This document shows, in pieces, positions 1 through 6,747 of a stretch of DNA of 10,787 nucleotides (the stretch's first letter is position 1; every line of letters begins with the position of its first letter). The notes below the pieces were generated by a model. That model saw only the letters and a program-made list of their open reading frames with translations, did no database searches and was not told the DNA's origin. Source of the DNA: Metabacillus rhizolycopersici (lineage in GTDB: Bacteria; Bacillota; Bacilli; Bacillales; Bacillaceae); assembly GCF_020075705.1 (NCBI RefSeq), contig NZ_JAIQUM010000116.1:1-10787 (forward strand), written 5' to 3'. A program made the position numbers and the translations under genes.

Positions 1-60
1 TTCCGCATTTCCTCATGCAACCTACAAACTCGTTACCAAGCATGCAGTTTCGGATGGAGA

Positions 61-120
61 TCATCTTTGTATCTAGATGAGTAGCGTAAGCTACACTGTG
101 TGAATGCGACTTCTTGTCGC
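61..120 (+). other. Three consecutive small hairpins upstream of a terminator
   Basis: Three short perfect hairpins follow one another: TCATCT (61-66) with AGATGA (75-80); GTAGC (81-85) with GCTAC (90-94) closed by a GTAA tetraloop; and GCGAC (106-110) with GTCGC (116-120). A strong terminator follows about 25 bases later. No reading frame runs through the stretch, since all three forward frames stop by about base 90. It may be the 3' end of a structured RNA or the 3' UTR of a gene lying left of the window. The GNRA-type loop favours the plus strand. I cannot name it. Confidence 0.35.
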
Positions 121-145
121 ACCATAATGTCAATTATCAGCAATT

Positions 146-186
146 AAAGAGGTTGGGCGCCTTTTAGGTACCCAACCTCTTTTTTA
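146..186 (+). terminator. Rho-independent terminator of an upstream transcript
   Basis: A perfect 10-bp stem pairs AGAGGTTGGG (148-157) with CCCAACCTCT (171-180), and six Ts follow directly. The loop can add a few inner pairs. The T-tract is on the plus-strand side, so it ends a rightward transcript that begins left of the window. The minus strand has only a weak T-run, so use as a bidirectional terminator for the DUF1540 gene is less likely. Confidence 0.85.
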
Positions 187-259
187 TGGAATGTAACATA
201 GAGAATTTTTGTTATGTAGAAAGCAAAGTTGTTGTTTCTAGCAAATCTTAGAGGCATTT

Positions 260-418
260 TTATGAAGCAGTAGGTTCAAAGGTTTTACAGCCTGTTTCTT
301 TAATTTCAGAAGGTTGTTTACTCTCAAGGCTCACTACATAAATTAAATTAGCAGTACATTTGTTTCCTTGTTCCCAGTTTTTACAGCTATTTACCTCACA
401 TAATACGCTTTGTGTCAT
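260..418 (-). CDS. DUF1540 domain protein (small Cys-rich, 52 aa)
   Basis: This 52-residue frame has an excellent start: AAAGGAGGTG is followed by five bases and an ATG. The protein begins MTQSVLCEVNSC. It has four cysteines, at 7, 12, 21 and 44, with a hydrophobic LIYVV stretch at 25-29 and CKTF near the end. This C-x4-C-x8-C spacing with a late C-x2-F is the DUF1540 pattern, a small family common in spore-forming Firmicutes. The cysteines suggest metal binding, but the function is unknown. It stands alone, with no clear terminator after it. It is too short for many gene callers and may be missed in automatic annotation. A promoter candidate lies at 465-493. Confidence 0.88.
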   Translation of the reverse strand: MTQSVLCEVNSCKNWEQGNKCTANLIYVVSLESKQPSEIKETGCKTFEPTAS

Positions 419-464
419 ATGATTCACCTCCTTTCAAAGTGGATGTGAACTTTTATGATTCTAG

Positions 465-493
465 TTAATACTTATTCCCTCTCATTACCTCAA
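465..493 (-). promoter_or_regulatory. Candidate promoter of the DUF1540 gene
   Basis: On the minus strand, TTGAGG (493-488) and TATTAA (470-465) are separated by 17 bases. This puts a start site about 40 bases upstream of the DUF1540 ATG. Each hexamer matches the vegetative consensus only moderately, and a sporulation sigma factor is an alternative. Confidence 0.33.
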
Positions 494-542
494 AACCCTT
501 CTGGATTTACATTCTTTTACACGACAAAATTATTTGTATATC

Positions 543-583
543 TTATACATTTCTAGTTAACATAATCAGATATTATAAGTAGT
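543..583. other. dif-like site, copy 1 (related to the cassette repeats)
   Basis: TTATACA then TTTCTAGTTAACATAAT (543-566) is a diverged copy of the 33-bp repeats at 7849 and 9776, in the same orientation. AGTTAACATAA (555-565) differs by one base from the reverse complement of the Bacillus XerD dif arm (TTATGTAAACT). After 7 bases comes TTATAAGTAGT (573-583), which matches 8 of 11 positions of the reversed XerC arm. A Xer recombination site is the inference. Canonical dif has a 6-bp centre, so this copy may be inactive. Confidence 0.4.
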
Positions 584-630
584 AAAAAACACACTAGATA
601 AAATGAACTGAACCCACTGTTTGGGACAAG

Positions 631-687
631 GAAAAAACACCATTTATGTCGTATAGATAAACTATATTACATGAGGGGTGTTTTTTT
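631..687 (+). promoter_or_regulatory. Long leader hairpin of the IS that hides the orfA ribosome site
   Basis: AAAAAACACC (632-641) pairs perfectly with GGTGTTTTTT (677-686). Inside, ATGT (646-649) pairs with ACAT (669-672) and TATAG (652-656) with CTATA (662-666). The downstream arm is followed directly by the orfA ATG at 688. The orfA ribosome binding site (GAGGGG, 673-678) lies at the base of this structure. Transcripts entering from outside the element would fold it, so it could act as a terminator or block translation and limit transposase made by read-through. Confidence 0.6.
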
Positions 688-993
688 ATGGGGTCAAGAG
701 TTCATTATCCTGCTGAAATAAAATGGGAAGCTATCAAAATGATGGAGGCTGGTCATTCATCTAGAGAAATAAGCGAAACATTAGGGATTAAAAATAGTAG
801 TCAAGTAAGGATATGGATAAGGTGGTATAGGAGTGGGGAAACCCATAGATTTGATCAGCCTGTCGGAAAACAATATTCCTATTCAAAAGGCGTTGAGGAA
901 TTATCGGAGGTTGAGGTATTAAAGTTAAGAATTAGACAACTTGAAATGCAAAATGAAGTGCTGGGAAAGTTAAAGGGGATCTCAGGGAAATAA
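688..993 (+). CDS. IS3-family transposase OrfA (helix-turn-helix subunit)
   Basis: This 101-aa protein is the DNA-binding first frame of the IS3-family element. Residues about 8-45 contain a helix-turn-helix of the transposase_8 / IS3 OrfA type (EIKWEAIKMMEAGHSSREIS, then a recognition helix with SQVRIWIRWY). Residues 70-95 (EELSEVEVLKLRIRQLEMQN) form a leucine-zipper-like coiled coil used for multimerisation in this family. ATG 688 follows GAGGGG, which lies inside a long hairpin. The frame overlaps the open part of orfB from 957 to 993. Two A_AAG motifs (966-969 and 972-975) lie in the overlap and could promote a -1 slip that makes the OrfAB transposase. No damage is visible. Confidence 0.9.
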   Translation: MGSRVHYPAEIKWEAIKMMEAGHSSREISETLGIKNSSQVRIWIRWYRSGETHRFDQPVGKQYSYSKGVEELSEVEVLKLRIRQLEMQNEVLGKLKGISGK

Positions 994-1850
994 GTAAAAC
1001 GAACATTGTAAAAGTAGTTGAGTCTCTTAAAGGGAGATTTTCAATTAAAGAAATGTTGGAGTTTCTGGAGATCCCAAAAAGTAATTATTATCGTTGGAAG
1101 AAACATGCAGCTTCTGAATGGGACAATGAATTAATTATTCTAATTAGAGCCATTTCTAAGAAGCACAAGCGTAGATATGGTTATCGACGAGTTACAGCGG
1201 AATTGAAAGTGGTACATAACAAAAGAGTTAACCACAAAAAAGTAAGAAGAATCATGAGAGAAAATGGTCTATTAGCAAAGATAAGAAGGAAAAAGTTTGT
1301 TCACTATAAACCTTCTGAAATAGTTAAGAAGCAAGATTTAATTAAAAGAGAATTTAAAGCTGAAGCCCCGAATCAGAAGTGGTATACGGATGTTTCTACT
1401 TTAACATTTGGAGAAAGTCATTTATATTTGTCAGCTATTATCAATGGTTTTAATAATGAAGTTGTTAGTTCAGTAATTAGTAATTCTCCCAACCTACAGT
1501 TAGCTTATGATACGGTGGATCAGGCACTTGAGAAGCGAAAGATTGATAAAGTTATTTTACACTCAGACCAAGGAGGGCTCTATACTTCTCCTAAATTTCA
1601 GGCTTATGTAAAAGAAAAGAACATTATCCAAAGCATGTCCCATAAGGGAGTGTGCTACGATAATGTTCAAATCGAATCATTCTTCTCACATTTAAAGGAA
1701 GGAGCCTTCTACTCTCAAGATTGCGTAGCGACCAACTCCAAAATCATTGAGACTGTGGAAGAATACATCTATTATTATAACAACGAAAGAATCCAAATTA
1801 AACTAAATAGCCAGTCCCCGATTAAATATCGAGAACTGGCTACGGCATAG
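957..1850 (+). CDS. IS3-family transposase OrfB (DDE integrase), probably made as OrfAB
   Basis: The frame is open from 957, just after a TGA at 954, and ends at TAG 1850. The first ATG is at 1053 and would give 265 aa. I extend the call to 957 because the frame continues without stops through the orfA overlap, and IS3 elements fuse the two by -1 frameshifting. In the 265-aa numbering, an HTH_21-like region covers about 20-75 (KHKRRYGYRRV). The rve catalytic core carries the DDE triad D113 (WYTDV), D172 (HSDQG) and E208 (DNVQIESFF). The D-to-E spacing of 35 residues is exactly canonical. The C-terminal YYNNERIQ motif is present. The TAG stop overlaps the first bases of the right inverted repeat. 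If translated alone from 1053, the ribosome site (AAAGGGAGA) is far away, about 16 bases. Confidence 0.88.
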   Translation, partial: SAGKVKGDLREISKTNIVKVVESLKGRFSIKEMLEFLEIPKSNYYRWKKHAASEWDNELIILIRAISKKHKRRYGYRRVTAELKVVHNKRVNHKKVRRIMRENGLLAKIRRKKFVHYKPSEIVKKQDLIKREFKAEAPNQKWYTDVSTLTFGESHLYLSAIINGFNNEVVSSVISNSPNLQLAYDTVDQALEKRKIDKVILHSDQGGLYTSPKFQAYVKEKNIIQSMSHKGVCYDNVQIESFFSHLKEGAFYSQDCVATNSKIIETVEEYIYYYNNERIQIKLNSQSPIKYRELATA

Positions 1851-1885
1851 GTGTTTTTTCTGAATCCCCTTAATAATGGGGTTCA

Positions 1886-2179
1886 GACTGATTCCGGTGT
1901 GTTTTTTATATAAGGGAAGAAATTGGAAGGTAGTTTAACATTATATAATTATGAACGATAAATGTTATTTGACATAAGTCATTCAGTTCAAACCCTTTCA
2001 TTTACAAATACTTCAAAACATTCATCTTTAAGGCTAACAGTATCAATTCCACAATGGATTAATTGTCAAACTTCTTTCCATCGCCTAACATCCCCATTCC
2101 ACATTAATTACAAAAAATTCCTTATCGAATTTTCAGAGATTCAATTAGAATGCTTTCTAAAAACTAGATAACTGTAAAT
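1886..2179. other. Intergenic stretch between the IS and fruA
   Basis: About 290 AT-rich bases carry no gene I can support. A 69-codon frame at 1962-2171 on the plus strand has no ribosome site and a low-complexity, Ser/Thr-rich translation, so I do not call it. The left edge (1897-1907) is one arm of an inverted repeat split by the IS. A weak terminator candidate for the fru operon lies at 2112-2133. Confidence 0.5.
2112..2133 (-). terminator. Weak candidate terminator of the fruRKA operon
   Basis: On the minus strand, AAAATTC (2133-2127) pairs with GAATTTT (2120-2114), followed by more Ts to 2112. It lies about 47 bases after the fruA stop. The stem is short and AT-rich, so it is only the best candidate in this gap. 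Confidence 0.33.
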
Positions 2180-4090
2180 TTAAGCAATACGTTTTTCTAC
2201 CTTGTAACTTTCTTTTTGTTTCTTCGGTTTTAAAAACCCAATGGTGATTGCGGTGACAATTGAACCAGTTAAAATGGATGCAAGATATAAAAATGGGTTT
2301 CCTGATACGATTGGAATAACAAAGATTCCACCGTGCGGGGATGGCAACCCGATATTAAATACCATTGTCAAGGCTCCTGCAACTGCTGAACCGATAACAC
2401 ATGCTGGAATGACACGACCTGGGTCTGCTGCTGCAAATGGAATCGCACCTTCTGTAATAAAGGTCGCTCCCATGATATAGCTTGTTTTACCTGCTTCACG
2501 TTCTTGATCTGTAAATTTACTGCGGAAGATTGTTGTTGCAAGCGCAAGACCTAACGGTGAAACCATACCGCCTGCCATAATCGCTGCGTGAGGCGCGTAG
2601 TTGCCTGCATCAATCATCGCAATACCGAATGTAAGTGCAGCTTTATTAACAGGGCCACCCATATCAATCGCCATCATACCGCCAAGAACTAAACCAAGAA
2701 GCACCAAATTTCCCGTACCTAGCCCTTGTAGCCATGCTGTTAATCCATCGTTAACTGCTTTAACTGGATCAATAATGATGTACATCATTACAAGACTTGT
2801 CAGTAATACACCAAATAACGGATATAATAGAACTGGCTTAATACCATCTAATGATGGTGGAAGACTACTAAACGCTTTCTTTAAGCCAACGACAATATAT
2901 CCAGCCAGGAAGCCAGCAATTAAACCACCTAAAAATCCTGCTCCCCCTACTGATGCCATTAAACCGCCTACCATCCCTGCAACAAAACCAGGACGATCAG
3001 CAATACTCATCGCAATAAAACCAGCTAATACAGGAATCATTAACGCAAATACATACTCACTTCCGACTGTCTTTAATGTTGCGGCAATTGGATGATAAGA
3101 TGGATGGTTAGGATCTGTTGCATTGACTCCGAAAAGAAATGAAATCGCAACTAAAATCCCGCCAGCAACCACGAATGGAAGCATGTTTGATACACCGTTC
3201 ATTAAGTGCTTATAAAAACCACGACGTTCAGTTGAGTTACCTTCTGCTTTTTTCTTTGCGGTTGAATCAGGTCCATCTTGGTAAACAGGCGCATCTTGTT
3301 TCAATGCTTGTTCAATTAATTCCTGAGGGCGGCGAATACCCTGTGCCACAGGTACTTGGATAACATGCTTTCCTTTAAAGCGATTCATTTCCACTTGCTT
3401 ATCAGCAGCGACAATAATGGCTACTGCACGCTCAATTTCATCTGCTGTTATCTTGCCTTTTATTCCGCTTGAGCCGTTTGTTTCTACTTTCAAGTTGACA
3501 TTCATTTCTTTTGCTTTTGCTTTTAAACTGTCAGCAGCCATGTATGTGTGTGCTATACCTGTTGGGCAAGCTGTTACTGCAAGAATGAGATCATTGTTGT
3601 TTTCTTTCACAACCTCTTCTTCCTCTTCTTCGCCTTCGCTTTCTTTTGCATCGATTGCATTAATCACATCATCAATCGATTCCGCTTCAATCAATGTTTT
3701 GCGGAAATCAGTATCCATTAATAGCATCGATAAACGCGAAAGTGTTTCAAGATGGGCATTGTTTGCCCCTTCACTTGCGGCGATCATAAAAAATAAGTGA
3801 GCAGGTTGACCGTCAAGTGATTCGTAATCAATTCCGCTTACCGAACGTCCAAATGCGATTGCTGGTGTTTTGACCGCGTTTGTTTTCGCATGCGGAATCG
3901 CAATGCCTTCACCAATTCCCGTTGTACTTTGTGATTCACGTTTTAAAATGGCTTCTTTATATCCCTCGCGGCTTACTAATCGTCCTGCTGTATCTAGTTT
4001 TGCCACTATTTCTTCAATTACTTGATCTTTTGATGTACTTTGTAAATCAAGAATTATCGTATCTTTCTTTAGTAACTCTGTAATTTTCAT
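2180..4090 (-). CDS. fruA: PTS fructose transporter subunit IIABC
   Basis: This membrane permease imports fructose and phosphorylates it at C1, giving fructose-1-phosphate. Three domains occur in order, numbered from the chosen ATG. EIIA (about 1-148, PTS_EIIA_2) carries His67 in GIAIPHAK. An acidic linker at about 151-167 follows. EIIB (about 168-265) carries Cys175 in TACPTGIAHTYMAA. EIIC (about 300-625) has many membrane helices and starts LMNGVSNMLPFVVAGGIL. I chose ATG 4090, preceded by AGGTGG at 8 bases. A GTG at 4102, directly after the fruK stop, would add only four residues (MGVS) and has a poorer site. The length of 636 aa is normal. It is the last gene of fruR-fruK-fruA, 12 bases after fruK. 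It appears intact, with active-site residues in place. Confidence 0.95.
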   Translation of the reverse strand: MKITELLKKDTIILDLQSTSKDQVIEEIVAKLDTAGRLVSREGYKEAILKRESQSTTGIGEGIAIPHAKTNAVKTPAIAFGRSVSGIDYESLDGQPAHLFFMIAASEGANNAHLETLSRLSMLLMDTDFRKTLIEAESIDDVINAIDAKESEGEEEEEEVVKENNNDLILAVTACPTGIAHTYMAADSLKAKAKEMNVNLKVETNGSSGIKGKITADEIERAVAIIVAADKQVEMNRFKGKHVIQVPVAQGIRRPQELIEQALKQDAPVYQDGPDSTAKKKAEGNSTERRGFYKHLMNGVSNMLPFVVAGGILVAISFLFGVNATDPNHPSYHPIAATLKTVGSEYVFALMIPVLAGFIAMSIADRPGFVAGMVGGLMASVGGAGFLGGLIAGFLAGYIVVGLKKAFSSLPPSLDGIKPVLLYPLFGVLLTSLVMMYIIIDPVKAVNDGLTAWLQGLGTGNLVLLGLVLGGMMAIDMGGPVNKAALTFGIAMIDAGNYAPHAAIMAGGMVSPLGLALATTIFRSKFTDQEREAGKTSYIMGATFITEGAIPFAAADPGRVIPACVIGSAVAGALTMVFNIGLPSPHGGIFVIPIVSGNPFLYLASILTGSIVTAITIGFLKPKKQKESYKVEKRIA

Positions 4091-4102
4091 GCTAACACCC
4101 AC

Positions 4103-5017
4103 CTATCCGATTCTTTTGATTTCCACTTTCGGTACTAGACTCTGTACATCTTCCCATGTGCACAGCTCCAATGAAAACGCCGTCGCACTTCCAGAAGCAA
4201 CACCTGTTCGAAATGCTTGAACAATATCTCCGTCCTGTACGTAAGCGCCGAGAAATCCAGCAACAAGTGAATCCCCTGCACCTACTGAATTTTTCACGGT
4301 TCCTTTTGACACAGATGCTTGATACACCGCATCTTTTGTAACAAGCAATGCACCTTTTTCTGCCATCGAAATCACTACATGCTTAGCACCGAATTCAAGA
4401 AGCTTTTGACCATATGGAATCGCCTCTTCTGGTGTCTCAATTATGACGTCAAACATCTCACCTAGTTCATGGTGATTCGGTTTAATGAAAAACGGTTCTT
4501 GTTTAACAACATCCAAAAGAGCCTTACCACTCATATCGACGACTACTTTTGCCCCTTGTTTTTTTGCCAGTTTCGAAAGTGATTGATACAAATTGCCTGG
4601 CAATGAACCTGGAATACTTCCAGCTAAAACAAGGATATCTCCATCCTGCAAACTTTCCACTTGTTTGAAAAGCTGTCGAAACTGGCTATCTTTAATCTCA
4701 GGACCTTGACCGTTAATTTCTGTTTCTGATTTTGTTTTCAATTTAATGTTTATGCGAGTGTCGCCGTTTACGCGGATAAAATTTGTAGAAATGCCTTCTT
4801 CTCTTAAAAATCCTTCTATGTATGAACCAGTAAATCCGCCAATAAACCCCAGCACCTGACTTTCAACTCCAACACGCTTTAACACCCGAGAAACATTAAT
4901 GCCTTTTCCACCTGGATAATGCGCTTCGAATGACACGCGGTTTAAATCGCCAAGTTGAAAATCATTTACATGTAAGATGTAATCGACGGATGGATTTAAT
5001 GTGCATGTATAAATCAT
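4103..5017 (-). CDS. fruK: 1-phosphofructokinase
   Basis: This cytosolic kinase uses ATP to convert fructose-1-phosphate from FruA into fructose-1,6-bisphosphate, feeding glycolysis. It belongs to the PfkB/ribokinase family. The glycine-rich motif PGGKGINVSR is at residues 35-44. The second PfkB signature, NSVGAGDSLVAGF, is at 243-255, with D249 as the expected catalytic base. I start at ATG 5017, not at an upstream in-frame codon 45 bases earlier, because the protein then begins MIYTCTLNPSVDY like other family members. This gives 304 aa, the usual length. AGAGGT lies 9 bases ahead. The start overlaps the fruR stop as ATGA, a sign of translational coupling. fruA follows after 12 bases. Confidence 0.95.
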   Translation of the reverse strand: MIYTCTLNPSVDYILHVNDFQLGDLNRVSFEAHYPGGKGINVSRVLKRVGVESQVLGFIGGFTGSYIEGFLREEGISTNFIRVNGDTRINIKLKTKSETEINGQGPEIKDSQFRQLFKQVESLQDGDILVLAGSIPGSLPGNLYQSLSKLAKKQGAKVVVDMSGKALLDVVKQEPFFIKPNHHELGEMFDVIIETPEEAIPYGQKLLEFGAKHVVISMAEKGALLVTKDAVYQASVSKGTVKNSVGAGDSLVAGFLGAYVQDGDIVQAFRTGVASGSATAFSLELCTWEDVQSLVPKVEIKRIG

Positions 5018-5766
5018 CGTCTCACAACCTCTACTGTTGTTTTTTCTTGATATAATTCCCATTTATTTTCCTCATGTTCATTTGTAATAATGGCAGCCTC
5101 ATGTATATCAGCAATTTTTGAAAATGATGTTTCGGAAAGTTTCGAGTCATCTGCGATAATAAACGCTTCTCGTGATAATGACATGGCAATCTGCTTAATC
5201 ATTGCCTCTTCCGTATCTGGTGTTGTATATCCATATTGTAAGTGAATACCGTTCACACCTATAAAGCATTTATCAAAACAATATTGCTGTAAACTTAAGA
5301 TAGCCCCTTTGCCAATCATCGCTCCTGTATGACGCTTAAGCTTACCGCCGACTAAATACACATGCATATGACTTTCAATTAATGCGGGCAGATGCATTAA
5401 TCCATTTGTAACAATAACGATATCCTTCTCAATTAAATAAGAAATCATTTCAAAGGTCGTCGTTCCTGCATCGAGAAAAATGCAGTCACCTTCTTCTACT
5501 AAACTTGCTGCATATTGAGCAATTACCTTTTTTTCTTGAATGTTTTTGGATGATTTTTCAGGTACACTTAGTTCCAAACGATTTTTTTTTAACAGTGAAG
5601 CGCCACCGTGGACTCTCTTTAACAGCTGTTGTTCTTCGAGTTGGCTTAAGTCACGACGGATCGTCGATTCTGAAGCATCCGTTTCTTCTGTAAGATCTTG
5701 TAATTTTACAACCTCTTTTTCCTTCAATAACTGTAAAATAGCCTGATGTCTTTCAGACGTTAGCAA
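5014..5766 (-). CDS. fruR: DeoR-family transcriptional regulator of the fructose operon
   Basis: This 250-aa repressor has an N-terminal DeoR winged helix-turn-helix (about 1-57, with ASESTIRRDLSQLEEQQLLKR at 31-51). The C-terminal DeoRC sugar-phosphate sensor carries DAGTT (99-103), VTNG (119-122), the GG at 140-141, GVNG (170-173) and IADDSKL (204-210). In this family the effector is usually a phosphorylated sugar; by context it is probably fructose-1-phosphate. The start is TTG at 5766, with AGAGG 7 bases upstream; the first ATG inside would lose the HTH. It is the first gene of fruRKA and its stop overlaps the fruK ATG. It likely controls its own promoter through the tandem repeats at 5847-5885. 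Confidence 0.92.
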   Translation of the reverse strand: MLTSERHQAILQLLKEKEVVKLQDLTEETDASESTIRRDLSQLEEQQLLKRVHGGASLLKKNRLELSVPEKSSKNIQEKKVIAQYAASLVEEGDCIFLDAGTTTFEMISYLIEKDIVIVTNGLMHLPALIESHMHVYLVGGKLKRHTGAMIGKGAILSLQQYCFDKCFIGVNGIHLQYGYTTPDTEEAMIKQIAMSLSREAFIIADDSKLSETSFSKIADIHEAAIITNEHEENKWELYQEKTTVEVVRR

Positions 5767-5817
5767 TTCGGCACCTCTTTCCTACAATAAAACACTTTCG
5801 CATTTCTATTCCTAGAA

Positions 5818-5846
5818 ATTTTATCGTAAAAACCAAAAATAATCAA
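5818..5846 (-). promoter_or_regulatory. Promoter of fruRKA
   Basis: On the minus strand, TTGATT (5846-5841) and TAAAAT (5823-5818) are separated by exactly 17 bases, close to the vegetative consensus. The start site would fall near 5811, giving a leader of about 45 bases before the TTG start of fruR. The tandem repeats directly upstream abut the -35 hexamer. Confidence 0.7.
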
Positions 5847-5890
5847 TCAAATTCATTCAAAAACAGTCAAATTCATTCAAAACAGGTCAA
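5847..5890 (-). promoter_or_regulatory. Tandem repeats upstream of the fru promoter, likely FruR operator
   Basis: TCAAATTCATTCAAAA occurs at 5847-5862 and again at 5867-5882, a period of 20 bp or about two helical turns. Partial units flank them (AATCAATCAA at 5841 and GTCAAAAA at 5886). They sit right next to the -35 element of the fruR promoter. Direct repeats on one helix face are typical for DeoR-family repressors. FruR binding is inferred from position. Confidence 0.6.
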
Positions 5891-6022
5891 AAAAACCATA
5901 CAACGCTTTTGTAAAGTGTCGTCCAGTTGCTCTTTTTAATAACCATCTGTAATCTTATAGTTTGTTGTTATCGAATATAAGCGTTATAAGATATTAATGA
6001 ATACAATCATGAACATGAACGC

Positions 6023-6322
6023 ATGAAATCTATTGATAGAAAACGAATTTTTCAATTATGATCAGAAGATGACTGTAAACATGATGAAACATTACTGATT
6101 TTGAAAGAAAGCACGGACAAACAAAACCAAGTCATTCGCTCATTAGTCAGGTACAATAGCAGGAATACATTGAACTAGAGGAAAGAAATAGAAGGTAATG
6201 AATCATTAATAGAAATGTAAGAAGCTAGAAAACAGATTGCAGTTGCAAATTATTAAGAAGAGAAAGATAACAAAAAAGGGGATTATGTTCCAGTATTTCG
6301 GGCAAATAGTAACAACTGTTAA
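6023..6322 (+). pseudogene. Decayed coiled-coil protein gene (resembles the C-terminal half of DUF3967-type plasmid/phage proteins)
   Basis: One frame from ATG 6023 to TAA 6320-6322 translates as protein-like text interrupted by TGA 6059, TAG 6176, TAA 6218 and TAA 6254. All four could arise from CGA, CAG or CAA by one C-to-T change. Segments include DETLLILKESTDKQNQVIRS, then EIEGNESLIEM, EARKQIAVANY and EEKDNKKGDY. Between 6148 and 6190 the better continuation (QEYIELEERNR) is in another frame, so two compensating frameshifts are also likely. The pattern (coiled coil, QEYI-LEER, then E-A-R-K-Q-I-A, basic tail) recalls MerR-like/DUF3967 proteins on Bacillus plasmids and phages. The family call is from memory of the pattern. 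The N-terminal DNA-binding part is not recognisable. Confidence 0.5.
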
Positions 6323-6477
6323 GGGCGAAAATTAATTGTAAAAAATTGCTTTTTATGGTTCTGTTACATTTAACATATCTTTCTGATGAAGCAATTGTTG
6401 CTTTGAAATATAGTTTGATCAAAGATACCCGACAAACCAGTATTTTACGATAAATAAAAAGAAGCCATTTTGAAAGA
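6323..6477. other. Unassigned junction DNA
   Basis: About 155 AT-rich bases lie between the decayed plus-strand gene and the broken end of the group II intron. No gene is supported; an 89-codon minus-strand frame across it (6225-6494) conflicts with both neighbours and has no start signals. GGTTCTGTTACA at 6357 vaguely recalls IS6-family ends but nothing else supports this. It probably marks a deletion or rearrangement point. Confidence 0.4.
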
Positions 6478-6747
6478 TGAATTCTAGGTTTCAAGTGGTT
6501 TTCCTAGAAGATGACCGTGAATCCGCTGAGACTGTTCTTCAAGCAGTTTAGCCTTCTTCCTTATACTTAGCTTTTATACCTTGCCATTCAGTCGTAACCT
6601 TTCCACTTTGGCTAACTTACGGCTTTCCTGACATGCTACACACTCCCTCTCCAGTTTCCCTTTGAGATAAGTCAGGTGGTATTCTAACCGTTTCTGTGAT
6701 TATTTCACCGCCTAATGGTGAAATATACAAAGCCCTTATGGGCGCAC
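6478..6747 (-). mobile_element. 5' fragment of a group II intron (domain I) inserted in a radC-like gene
   Basis: On the minus strand, the sequence after codon 46 of the radC-like frame starts GTGCGCCC, the classic group II 5' splice-site consensus (GUGYG). It continues with conserved domain I text: GTAAGTTAGCCAAAG, then TTACGACTGAATGGCAAGG and AGGTATAAAAGC, closely resembling the Lactococcus Ll.LtrB intron as I remember it. ATCTTC (6512-6507), at the position of EBS2, is complementary to GAAGAT in the exon at -15 to -10 (6762-6757). The likeness fades near 6478. Domains II-VI, the reverse-transcriptase gene and exon 2 are absent from the window, so this is a dead fragment. Confidence 0.8.

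Larger units (their letters stand above)
609..1885 (+). mobile_element. IS3-family insertion sequence (apparently complete)
   Basis: The element has imperfect terminal inverted repeats. The left end starts TGAACCC and ends AAAAAACACC (609-641). The right end read inward from 1885 starts TGAACCCC and also ends AAAAAACACC. Inside are two frames, orfA and orfB, in the -1 relation typical of the IS3 family. The DDE transposase is intact, so the element could be active. Flanking triplets are AAC (606-608) and GAC (1886-1888), so there is no perfect target duplication, only a possible 3-bp one with a mutation. The length of 1277 bp fits the family. I do not recognise the named element; the subgroup could be IS150-like. 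Confidence 0.85.

Noticed and set aside
1962..2171. 69-codon plus-strand frame after the IS
   Set aside because: No ribosome binding site, unnatural Ser/Thr/Phe-rich composition and no recognisable motif.
2241..3800. Plus-strand frames opposite fruA (79, 164, 74 and 127 codons)
   Set aside because: They are shadows of the intact fruA gene and have no ribosome sites; their translations are low-complexity.
5899..5915. cre (CcpA) site near the fru promoter
   Set aside because: CAAAAGCGTTGTAT on the minus strand fits only the central half of the cre consensus and fails at both outer dinucleotides.
6357..6375. IS6-family left end (GGTTCTGTTACA)
   Set aside because: Only nine bases match, with no transposase or second end nearby.
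6225..6494. 89-codon minus-strand frame
   Set aside because: It overlaps both the decayed plus-strand gene and the group II intron end, and lacks start signals.
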